From Verrucomicrobiaceae bacterium (GTDB lineage Bacteria > Verrucomicrobiota > Verrucomicrobiia > Verrucomicrobiales > Verrucomicrobiaceae): a stretch of DNA of 64,000 bases. The position numbers and the translations under genes are program-made. Below the pieces are notes generated by a model. The model had not been told where the DNA came from, made no database searches, and worked only from the letters and a program-made list of their open reading frames with translations. Positions within the stretch are counted from its first letter, which is position 1. Each line of letters begins with the position of its first letter. Below, in pieces: positions 44,201-51,157 of this stretch. Where the stretch lies: positions 1-64,000 of the forward strand of contig JAIXOU010000040.1 in NCBI GenBank assembly GCA_027486585.1. Reading direction: 5' to 3'.

Positions 44201-46987
44201 CAGCTTCCAGATGCTGTTTTCCGCCGGAGCAGGATTGATCAGTTCCCAACAGGAACCAGCGGCAGCATTTGGCCCCTTGTTACGTAGGCCAAAGCAGAGT
44301 TCACGGCCAGCCGTGCTTAAGGCACCCGTGCCAATGGCGCTAGGAGTGCTATTAGTGTCTGAAGTGGCCCAGCCGCTCTGATTTTTCCCCTGCCCGGCAC
44401 GGATGAGGTCCATGTAACCATCCCCATCCATATCCACCGTGCGCCAGCCGAGATCTTTTTCATTGTAGCCAGAGAATCTGGGGGCCGCCATGAGTTCATC
44501 AACGCCTGACATAACTGAAGCTGGCAGATTCATGGTCGTCGCGGTAGCGTTGGCAGCCCATGCGGGTAGCTCCACACCTAATTCCAGCAGCCGATCATGC
44601 TGGGCTTGGGTGATCGTCGCAGGCCGCGCGGCAGGCACTGCGCCATCACTGGCGATCCATTCCGTCGGCACTTTGGGAAAGTCCCAGGCACCGGTGGTGT
44701 CCTGCTGAAAGTTGCCGCCAATATTCAGCCAAACACCCTTTGCATTAGTGACTTTGCGATCTGCTTGCAGGTAATACTGGGGGTAGCGCGTGCCCCATTT
44801 ATAGGTAGCCTCATTGAAGGTGCCGGAGGAAACAATGTCTGGCAGGCCATCGAAATTCACATCCATGAGCAAAGCACCGGTCGGCGTGCCGTCAGCCGTG
44901 GAGAGATACGGAAAACCCGTGGTCGTGATGGGCGCATTTGCCACCGTGCCTAGCCCTACGGGGTGAGAATAAGTAGTAGCCCCTACCGGCGTGAGTCTCC
45001 GAGGAGTCGCTGATTCAACACCCGGCAATTCAATAAAATCCCAAAAATTTCCCATATAATTATCATTGGGGGAATTGTTTTTCAAAATATACCTGGTGTC
45101 ATTGATGTTGCTGTAACGCTCCTGGTCACCCGGCTCACTGCATTCAGTCCAGAAGGGACCACGGTGATTGAATAAAATTTCACTGATGCCATCGCCATCG
45201 AGATCAATAAACTGCCCGCCTTTAGGAAACCATTGGTTCGCATCTGGGCGGGTAATGCTCGATTGCCGTTCAAAAGTTAGTTTAGAATCCTCACCCCAAG
45301 GAACAGTGCCGCCTGGCCAAAGGATTGTCTGTACAGTCTCATCAGCAAGGGGCTGCCAAGTCCGTTGGCCTTCATCCCACTCAAAGGTCGTTTCAGGCAG
45401 ACGCGGCGTGCTGGCCAGATCCCAGGGGCCAGCAAATTCCTGGATGCCCTGCACCATGCTGCGCTCACCCCTCAATGCGATAAAACTATCATCCAGATTG
45501 TAGCGCAGCTTGTAAGCCCGGATCACTGTACCGGAGGTGGCGATTTCAATACCGCTCAGGCGTTTTTCCTTCCGCACCAATGCCCCCCAAGAATAACCAC
45601 GCGTCTGATCAGGCCGGCGCTCATACACAAAGCGGATCATATGGTCTGGGGCCGTGGCCCCATAGCCCGTGTAGCGCACCGCCACGGGCTGGTAGTCTGG
45701 GAAATAAGGTTTTCCATTGGCAAAAAAGGCCCCTGGGCTCAGCTCTCCATAAACCACCTCCCAGTAATTCCCGAGATTGTCCTCCACCCGATCCAGTGCC
45801 CAACTGAGGCGGTTCTCATTGGTCGGCGTGCCATTCACCCATGGGCGCACCGAAGCCAGATCCGACTTCCCGAAGGTCATCTTCAGACCTGCCTTGGTCT
45901 CTACGATGAAGTAATTTTCGTCGCCAGCCTTTTTATAGGTCACTCGCGAAAACTGCTCACGCAGCGTCCGGTATTGGGAATCAGGTGCCCCATACTCACC
46001 AGCGACACAGATGAGCCGATCCCCATCCAAATAAAACCGGTCCATGTCATCAAAATCCACCGGATCACTGAACCCGTCCACATCCATCGTGGCAGGGCCG
46101 CGGCTGATGGCGGAAATCCCGCCAATGGTCCAGCCTAGACCGGCCACCCCATCGCCACCATTGCTATTGTAACCCAGACTGATGCCCGGCTCCACATTCC
46201 CCACACCTTTGGGTCCCTGGAGATTCAGCGTATAAGTAGCCGCGCCATCCTGCCCCACCGTGAACTCCCCCGGAATCGTGGCCACAGGGGCATTTTCGAT
46301 GGCATCCACATTGGGAGGCAAACCCGTGGGGCTGCCACGTGCCAGCAGGCTCAAGTTGGGATTATTCAGGTAATGATCCCCTGCTGCCAGCACGGTATTG
46401 CGATTCTGAAAAACGCCTGGAGTCGGTGGCGTCAGCTCCGGCGGCGCCTCAGTGCCCAAGTGGTGGGACAAGTTCCGATCTGGTGGCAGAGTCAAATCCA
46501 GCGCTAACAAACTTTTGAGCTGCCCCACATTCACCGCCTGCCAATAAGAATCCTGTTTGCCGATAGGCCAAGGATAGCCAGTGGTGCCATGCACCGCATT
46601 AAGGCGATCATAGACCATTTTCATGACATACTTCAACTGGCCGACATTAACCATGTCGGCGTTATTCGGATTTTGCTTTTGGATATTCCACCCAGCCACC
46701 TCCGCGTTGAGGTCAATGCCAGCACCACCCGACAATTTAGCGTTCATCTCAAAGACCGCTTCAGAGACCATGTTTTTTAGCTGGCCTACATTCAGCGCAG
46801 CGTAGTTCTCTGGTTTATCATCCAAAGGATTGATCAGTAATGAAGGGCGGTCCTGCGCACTCCACCATCCAGGAATACCCGCATAACAAGGCATCATCCA
46901 GAATACCGTGATGAGCGTGATGACCAGCGCATCACGCCACAAAAGCGGACGACGGAGAAAACGAAGACAGAACGAGTGTTTAGCCAT
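38261..46987 (-). CDS. giant SpvB/Rhs-family surface protein with variable tip
   Basis: A 2908-residue protein. Order: hydrophobic signal segment (about 18-36); three NVGQLK motifs (66-71, 114-119, 153-158); an SpvB-like domain from about 240; FG-GAP/VCBS-like acidic loops (DVNFDGLPDI, DMDGDGYMDLI, DINGDALPDF); a TcdB-like middle; YD/Rhs repeats (about 1500-2440); and the Rhs core end RYSYVLNNPMNATDPSGHN near 2460-2483. After that comes a membrane-like stretch (2487-2510), a Gly/Ala-rich region, and a tip of about 190 residues. In the tip, His2806 (VFNHG) and Cys2845 (MGCETA) resemble the dyad of caspase/CHAT-like peptidases. The protein is probably exported and may act as a contact-dependent toxin or adhesin. 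Confidence 0.85.
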   Translation of the reverse strand: MAKHSFCLRFLRRPLLWRDALVITLITVFWMMPCYAGIPGWWSAQDRPSLLINPLDDKPENYAALNVGQLKNMVSEAVFEMNAKLSGGAGIDLNAEVAGWNIQKQNPNNADMVNVGQLKYVMKMVYDRLNAVHGTTGYPWPIGKQDSYWQAVNVGQLKSLLALDLTLPPDRNLSHHLGTEAPPELTPPTPGVFQNRNTVLAAGDHYLNNPNLSLLARGSPTGLPPNVDAIENAPVATIPGEFTVGQDGAATYTLNLQGPKGVGNVEPGISLGYNSNGGDGVAGLGWTIGGISAISRGPATMDVDGFSDPVDFDDMDRFYLDGDRLICVAGEYGAPDSQYRTLREQFSRVTYKKAGDENYFIVETKAGLKMTFGKSDLASVRPWVNGTPTNENRLSWALDRVEDNLGNYWEVVYGELSPGAFFANGKPYFPDYQPVAVRYTGYGATAPDHMIRFVYERRPDQTRGYSWGALVRKEKRLSGIEIATSGTVIRAYKLRYNLDDSFIALRGERSMVQGIQEFAGPWDLASTPRLPETTFEWDEGQRTWQPLADETVQTILWPGGTVPWGEDSKLTFERQSSITRPDANQWFPKGGQFIDLDGDGISEILFNHRGPFWTECSEPGDQERYSNINDTRYILKNNSPNDNYMGNFWDFIELPGVESATPRRLTPVGATTYSHPVGLGTVANAPITTTGFPYLSTADGTPTGALLMDVNFDGLPDIVSSGTFNEATYKWGTRYPQYYLQADRKVTNAKGVWLNIGGNFQQDTTGAWDFPKVPTEWIASDGAVPAARPATITQAQHDRLLELGVELPAWAANATATTMNLPASVMSGVDELMAAPRFSGYNEKDLGWRTVDMDGDGYMDLIRAGQGKNQSGWATSDTNSTPSAIGTGALSTAGRELCFGLRNKGPNAAAGSCWELINPAPAENSIWKLPLPLVDDNGALDMGRRLIDLNGDGLPDFVAQKKRSTGAYPGAFIAAAGYNEYDIEVWINGGNAGWIYGGDPWKLEGMILAFGMAGATIDYGRSLQDINGDALPDFVISFMHYNSDQWFYQEGVFLNTGKGWVKEGNKEVNFPNLVPPVTMSYYIGGTAARAVGFADMNGDGKPEFRHANDPTAKVISGSTKVGLTQFLDVVTGSWVESPELNANNDWNLADELLSTTTFSAMQMSDTDGDGSSDIFRSKRSTSTLSEVFLRRGLSKPARIKTITNGLGVPIEITYGNLAELANPRESDYILDGMDRVPVSRYRSTDSILPDLVKGTPSATVVTDYTTFDGTENADVSVVANTANGGKITTSYYYAGLRSHNRKGSLGFEKMETRTNRSPVRSETIYNQDVSFLNGDAISMPVSACGYTSDNPQPFAVYRRVLSEVSTEYRRVEISEPAKDYLLPPKPTDTNQVRPRLNKKSFMVYAYKVVSTNRSPEGYLLGSTTSISDYYLTGPNAGLLSAQSVTQDQATPATSDDDTKSTTEHVYFDPTDTATSWRIGQIQQSTATSHHPTNPSLNIGKTSSFTYYTSGAKAGMLETETIDPGTDFAVTKTHHYDARGNEIKTVTTASGADDVVNETFYSSDGRFAVASKNTLGHASVTTYDPVKSLALSATMAFASTAPNSAPLSADAPPRSAPTAPGGTLQTSTSYDAWGTAKVTTSADGLKSVRLTQFFKHDSLPRCLYYVYEQAQGGTPVITYYDRYHTPLLVEKTGYNGETIFQESSTKFLFAGNKYRGAQKLSTQPYFASDPPPPYSIEEQDVYGRKKRVISADGSESLINYVGLQSFTYTLRGGSANASENSRMRTHTRVVDQAERPLLVIDNVGSSVSFKYAADGQPFEATTAYNSTDSVSADASTTIKTTYNAQRLKESVEDPNAGTSYTFYDSYGRAVLTRDAMAFGTVTEFDKLSRPVRTLTGISVPAQVPGPSAINAWIKSRVVLGPEANCPAETETVYTYDTAPGFGLGKAATVTFKEYERDANGNATATREVVETYVYDALGRSISGSTTLSGQVAFDGTYNVSSTYDALGRVNTVTDAGGYTRASKYNDYGFLSSIHEGASSGNFLWQGMRYDASGKMLEEWHGNGIKTVNRYHPTRGFLESTRTMRYTTNAHIQETEMQLDDLGNVLWRREQRFESPTASTPPVRIETFGYDRLNRLKYSQVTGQALQSFTFTANGNIASKSGIGDYTYGQRGHGPHAVTSVSQGTQVQRSYTYDAKGRMTHEHNGATVTGFALREIKYTSFDQPKTITHLGAAALSSDQGQLDDGTSAWDQQCTINFYFGPGLQRLIQKKVKGKLATTTLSLGGYEIREVTGHTGSVIEREERSSFGNGVRVMRWLGPKETTSAQTSYEFAAKDHLGSDTATFDGQGQLRQQRGHLKPGEVQKTERQSYDAWGARRDGDTWAPASGQLNKLTTAESSMTAPSQEGGAPSGSPPERAGSNLPRGYTGHEMLDDVGLVHMNGRLYDSALGRMCAADRDVQAPDMIQNYNRYSYVLNNPMNATDPSGHNWLKKVLMIIVAIIIAVILIMVAVYALGMLAQAASLGSMGASGVGGSGLAGFIAGSGAGASSALGSIAGINGAIWAGATVGAAWSAINTTIQGGNFSQVLKSAVIGAANGAVSAMVANPMGNLGGEWGSMLTKGGDSIIGTIKHVAAHGVSGGAMTAANGGSFRDGFISGIVSAGLSGIGMKFYGGTALATSRAAWAVIGRTAISAVSGGLAAKATGGKFADGAYSAAFFHLFNTEVHLLANERRIEIMAREKVGKKIFLTNSRDGLYLSAAVDMADENTTIIDTSKDGTTRDHKGNLEPSWKVTLKSALAAGPADVIAVFNHGRSQFQRLSATEGLYPGTPTSDLIIQGLKDGGRLLLMGCETAKGGASPLISGLAMQGYNKGISVTGMSSKFDLYGRVFLSPGDQITSRYAGSGILQTLYTGY

Positions 46988-47068
46988 GGCCGTGGACAGT
47001 GAGAGAATGAATAAAAACGTGAAGGATCTGGGAGAGGACCTGACTCAGCGAGAGCAAGGATTTTGCGC

Positions 47069-49231
47069 TTATTGCGCAGCCGAAAACTCGCCCATGCTGA
47101 TGTTGCCGCCTGGTGCCACACGGATAACCGGAAGCACGCTTGGATTCTTCAGCAGGTAACGTAAATCACCCTCATCTTCCGTTAAATAGTCATGCGCATC
47201 ACTCTTCTTTAGGAACAAATCATTAACCTGAGACTTCGTGTAAAAAGAGTCGAAAGTGGAAGAATTATTCAAAGGCGCAAAGATGGACCGTGCTTGATTG
47301 ATCGTCAGGTAAGGTGAGTCCGCACTGCTCCGATCTGTGCCGCCCAGATACTCCATGACCTCATTGAGCAAGTCTGAATCCCCGTCGTAACCAGCATTTA
47401 CCGCTAGGCCGATCATGCGGTCTTCAGAATCTGGAATGCTGTCTGAATCGGCATCTACCCACTGATCAGCCCCACGATCTGTAAGACGAGTAGGATCTTC
47501 AGAGGAGCCGATCACCAGTGTTTCCACACCATCGACCACTCGCACCGCATGGCGGTAGCGGAACTCCCCATGAATGTCACGCGGCGCATGAATGTCTTTC
47601 AGGCGTGACGTCGCTGGGGGGACAGGCTTGGGGATATTGATGAAATACTCCGCAGCCTTGAAACTGCTGGATGCAGGTCCCGAAATGTAACCCAAGGGTG
47701 TCACCCCTGGATTGACCCCAAAGGCACCATCGAGACCTTCAGAAACCATCATGCAGCAGCTCGCACCTGTGATCTCACCAATGGACTGGAACTCAGTTTT
47801 CCCAGTCCGCGTATTGATGGGATTCCAAAAGATGCTGTTGTGAATCTGTAGCCTTGCCGTGGATGCTAGCACATCCGTAGAGCCAGTCGTGTAGCTGTGC
47901 GCAGGCGCATTGCTATCCGTGCTATTCATGTAAAACGTGCAGTGAGACAGCACCAGACGCGAACGCGTATGCTCCACCAGAGCCGTGATGCCCGCATCCA
48001 CATTCGTCACCACACAGTTCACCAAACGGCACATGGACAAACGCGGAGCCAAATTCGTTGATACGACAGCATCATCCGCAACACTAATGATAGCATCCCG
48101 CGATCCCGCCGTGCGGCTGATGCGGAAACTATCGAGAACAAAGGTGCCTGTTGTTTGGATCACAGGGATAGCCGTGACCGGAGCGGTGCCGATGAGTTCA
48201 AACTTTTCCTGAGCATCCCAGGTCTTTCCATTGAGCGCTTGCATGATGACAGCGCTATCCGCCGTATTTGAGGTCACGTTTTGCACAAAGGACACCGTCT
48301 TTTTAGGGGATCGCCAAGGGATGATAGCCACATGATAGTTTTCTGGAATGTCTAAATTCTCAAAATACGTACCCGGCTTCACCCGAATGATGCGGTATTT
48401 TTTTGTCGCCGAAGCACCGCCCGTGAGCGCATTCAAAGCATCCTGAATTTTCAGCTTACTGATCGCCGTCACTGGTGCTTTCGGATCCACATCAATGATC
48501 CACGGGGCAGTCGTGCCATCCAAAGACCCAGAGGGTGAAGTCGTTGCAGGCAAAGTCGATTGTGGCGGAAAGCTACCCGCTTCAAGCGGATCTTTACCCA
48601 TCGCAATTTCCCAGGCATTCGGAAAACCGTCTCCGTCCGTGTCCCCAGTAGCGTCAGCCCAATCATTGGGATTAAAGCCATAAGCTAGCTCCGCATCATC
48701 GGACATACCGTCGCCATCGGTATCAAAGCTCTTGGTCGTCCCCCCAGAAACCGGCCCCGCCATCATCCCAGCCGTGATGACTTCAGACGCCCTCTGTAAA
48801 ACCGTGCTGCCAGACATGATCGGACGCACACGGTAAGTGATGGTCAGGTTTGCCGCTTTCGCCAGAGCCGTTAAACCAGCCACAACGGTCGTTGTGTCAG
48901 TGGGCAGTAGATCACGACAAGAATAGACAAAACCAGGTACATTGCTGGCGGGAATGATGGCGGTGGGAGTGGAACTTGGCGGAATAACCACAGACAAAGC
49001 AGCCGCAGGCCATGCCAAAGCTCCCACACGCCGCTCTACCCGAAACCCCGTAATACGCGTATCAATATCAGCCTGCGAAACAGGATTCTGCCACGTCAGA
49101 TCAATGTAGGGATTTGCCACCGAAGTGGGTGACCACTGAAGCCGCAGATTGTCTGGTGCCTCAATCTGCTGAGCGTGCAGCAGACTGCTAAAAGCCAAGA
49201 AGGCGGAGCTGAATAGAGCTAGTTTTTTCAT
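47069..49231 (-). CDS. secreted beta-helix protein with calcium-type repeats
   Basis: A 720-residue exported protein (signal peptide to about 20, LLHAQQ). It has an N-terminal fibronectin III-like domain (about 22-155), then two DxDxDG acidic repeats (FDTDGDGMSDDAE, GDTDGDGFPNAWE) of thrombospondin-type-3 kind. A parallel beta-helix of the pectin-lyase type follows (about 250-560), then another acidic repeat (DADSDSIPDSED). The C-terminus (YTKSQVNDLFLKKSD ... DEGDLRYLL) resembles the short coiled repeats found in phage tail fibres. It lies 81 bp upstream of the Rhs gene in the same direction, so co-expression is likely. A role in binding or assembly at the surface is inference. Confidence 0.8.
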   Translation of the reverse strand: MKKLALFSSAFLAFSSLLHAQQIEAPDNLRLQWSPTSVANPYIDLTWQNPVSQADIDTRITGFRVERRVGALAWPAAALSVVIPPSSTPTAIIPASNVPGFVYSCRDLLPTDTTTVVAGLTALAKAANLTITYRVRPIMSGSTVLQRASEVITAGMMAGPVSGGTTKSFDTDGDGMSDDAELAYGFNPNDWADATGDTDGDGFPNAWEIAMGKDPLEAGSFPPQSTLPATTSPSGSLDGTTAPWIIDVDPKAPVTAISKLKIQDALNALTGGASATKKYRIIRVKPGTYFENLDIPENYHVAIIPWRSPKKTVSFVQNVTSNTADSAVIMQALNGKTWDAQEKFELIGTAPVTAIPVIQTTGTFVLDSFRISRTAGSRDAIISVADDAVVSTNLAPRLSMCRLVNCVVTNVDAGITALVEHTRSRLVLSHCTFYMNSTDSNAPAHSYTTGSTDVLASTARLQIHNSIFWNPINTRTGKTEFQSIGEITGASCCMMVSEGLDGAFGVNPGVTPLGYISGPASSSFKAAEYFINIPKPVPPATSRLKDIHAPRDIHGEFRYRHAVRVVDGVETLVIGSSEDPTRLTDRGADQWVDADSDSIPDSEDRMIGLAVNAGYDGDSDLLNEVMEYLGGTDRSSADSPYLTINQARSIFAPLNNSSTFDSFYTKSQVNDLFLKKSDAHDYLTEDEGDLRYLLKNPSVLPVIRVAPGGNISMGEFSAAQ

Positions 49232-49250
49232 GATGGGAGCAGGAGGAGAA

Positions 49251-49326
49251 AAGGATGAAGGATGAAAAGTGAAGGATGAAGAGGGAGCTGTTGTTCTTGG
49301 CTCTTGGTTCTTAGTTCGTTGTTCGG
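49251..49326. repeat. two adjacent heptanucleotide arrays
   Basis: 49251-49285 has AAGGATG, AAGGATG, AAAAGTG, AAGGATG and AAGAGGG at 7-bp steps, the same words as 6307-6334. 49292-49326 has TGTTCTT, GGCTCTT, GGTTCTT, AGTTCGT and TGTTCGG, the words of 4208-4235. Two word families thus lie side by side. They fill the leader of the beta-helix gene on the minus strand. Confidence 0.65.
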
Positions 49327-49408
49327 GGGCTGCTTGTGGCTTGGAATCTGGTAAACCACCGCAAACGGCGCGCAGCGCCCTTCAGCCATTGCAAACGGCC
49401 TTGGAATG

Positions 49409-50110
49409 TTAGGGGTTTGGAGTGGCGGGAGTGGAAGATTTGGGCTTGGGGCGGGCGGCGCGCTCGGGGCGACTGGTGGTGCGCCAGGCGGTGAGTACAT
49501 CTGGGCGGTCGGCATAGACGCGGTGGAAAAGGGCGTTGAGGGTTTTCACACCTGCGCGGCCACGCGCCAGAATGCTAGGAATGGTGGCTGTGGCACCGGC
49601 CTGAGTGCCGAGAGCTGTGCCCTGTGCGCCCTCACTACTGGCAAACTCGGTCACCATCTCTTCAAGCTCGGCGGCGGTATCTGCCCCGTGAGCATGGGCC
49701 TCAAACTCATCGTTCAAACTGAGCTCACGGATGGCCTGAGCCATGCCCAAAGCCACACTTTTTAGCTCGGTATCCCCACTGCCAGAGGGCATCCGAAAAC
49801 GGTCCATCAGCGCTGGATTGTCCTGCTCTTCAGAGATGGCATCTGCCGTGCGCACGATGTCTCGCAGCTCTTCCACCAGCTCAGCGCGAAGTTCCCGCTG
49901 CGTGGCCGTGCTCTCCCCAAAACCGCCTCCAGACTGAATGGCCTACTTTCCGCCGAGATCCGAGATGGCCGACTCCAGCCGCGTGAGCGCGCTGGCAAAC
50001 TTTGCTCCCACCTTAGTCGGCGGGTCCAGAGTGAAATCAGATTTCCGAGTCTGCGCATAATCCTGATCGCGAACCAGGGATTGGGCGAGAGCTGATTGAC
50101 GTGAGTTCAT
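49409..50110 (-). pseudogene. hypothetical protein gene broken by one nonsense codon
   Basis: From ATG 50110 the frame reads about 55 codons (NSRQSALAQSLVRDQDYAQT ... LESAISDLGGK), meets TAG at 49945-49943, and continues unbroken for another ~178 codons (AIQSGGGFGESTATQRELR ... to 49409). A single C-to-T change from CAG would explain the stop, since Gln fits there. The downstream part has heptad-like helices and a Lys/Pro-rich tail. I do not recognise a named family; related proteins with this pattern are, as I recall, common in Verrucomicrobia. Readthrough, or restart at 49876, cannot be excluded. Confidence 0.75.
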
Positions 50111-50150
50111 AGGATGGCGTGGTTAGGGATTTGAGATTTGAGAATAGGGA

Positions 50151-50597
50151 TCAGGGATTCGGGATTAGCGTAGGAGTTGGCAAGCTTGGCAAAGAAACTG
50201 CCAAGCTCGGCAGGTCACCTGACGCACTCGGCAACCGGCTTGACGAAGTCGCGAGCTCGACAGACACCTGCGGCAAATTGGCAAACACGCTCGGCAATTG
50301 ATCTGACAGGCTTTTCAAAGCGATTGACACAATCGGCAGGCTGGCTGAATCACTCAGCATTAAAGCTGTCAAATTCGGCAACTTGGCTGGCGCGGCCAGC
50401 AGACAGGCTGACGTGCACGAAAGTCCCGCTGATGCACTCGGCAGACGAGTTAAAACCAACTTCTGCCCTCTGCGTGAGTCGGTGCTTTTGACTCCATTCC
50501 GCTTAATGCTTAACTTATTTGTATTCACAAGGCCATTAGCATCAGCCCCGACAGACTTAAGGCCGGACTTGAGTTTAATAATTAATAATTGGCTCAT
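50151..50597 (-). CDS. possible heptad-repeat protein over a 21-bp repeat array
   Basis: A 148-residue frame that ends 41 bp before the broken gene downstream. From about residue 53 it has Leu at nearly every seventh position (LPSASAG, LSCTSAC, LPNLTAL, LPSVFAN, LPQVSVE, LPSASGD and so on). The other frames of the same DNA also give heptads, since the unit is 21 bp, so coding is not proven. On the plus strand 50177-50491 gives SAGxLTH-type heptads. No domain is recognised. Confidence 0.3.
   Translation of the reverse strand: MSQLLIIKLKSGLKSVGADANGLVNTNKLSIKRNGVKSTDSRRGQKLVLTRLPSASAGLSCTSACLLAAPAKLPNLTALMLSDSASLPIVSIALKSLSDQLPSVFANLPQVSVELATSSSRLPSASGDLPSLAVSLPSLPTPTLIPNP
50174..50475. repeat. 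degenerate 21-bp tandem repeat array, about 14 units
   Basis: Units share a pattern near GCTGACNCACTCGGCAACTG; examples begin at CCTGACGCACTCGGCAACCG, ATTGACACAATCGGCAGGCT and GCTGATGCACTCGGCAGACG. Spacing stays at 21 bp while sequence has drifted, which keeps all frames in register. There is no unique-spacer pattern, so it is not CRISPR. Such arrays typically encode coiled or repetitive surface proteins, or are minisatellites. Confidence 0.75.
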
Positions 50598-51157
50598 GGT
50601 AACCGATCCTACTTATAATTGAGTTAACACACAAGAAAATATTTCGACAGAAATGTGCCACACACCCCATCCCCATTGTTTTTCAGCCAAAGACAATGAA
50701 ATAAATTTGAATGCTTAGTTGTAAACCTTAGCCATAGGCAATCCAAATTATACTCATTACACCCAAGGATTGAAGCCTTGGGTGAATGAGTCCTCCAAGA
50801 TCTGTAAATTGAAGACCTCTGGATACCATTGAAAACCTGCCGCCTACAGCCATCCGAAGAATGTTTGCGGTTGTTGGCAATGGTTTTTCCCTGAGCTGCT
50901 TTCGTGCGTCATCAACCATCCATTCTCCGTAGCAGGCACTACGAAGGACGAACTGCAAACCACCACCAACAATTGTCAACCACTGCAAACTTCATCTCGT
51001 AGGCCGAAAGTTACTCAAACTTCCACACTTCAGCGCAGCGGGGTTCGGTGCACCTGGATAACCTGAGACCTCAATCCGAATCCAAAGTTCCGTTTCAAGC
51101 TGAGATCTTTTGACCTTTGACGGATCAGCCGCCTAGATACGGGATCTTCTACCTGCC
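50598..51157. other. intergenic stretch with heptamer arrays, no gene
   Basis: No credible gene is seen. TTTGCGG, TTGTTGG, CAATGGT (50864-50884) and, facing it, AACTGCA, AACCACC, ACCAACA, ATTGTCA, ACCACTG (50951-50985) run at 7-bp steps and are roughly complementary, so a long imperfect hairpin is possible. The promoter of the 51158 gene must lie in the right part, but none was recognised. Confidence 0.5.

Noticed and set aside
50174..50475. CRISPR array
   Set aside because: The units are contiguous 21-bp degenerate repeats with no unique spacers, and no cas gene is in the window.
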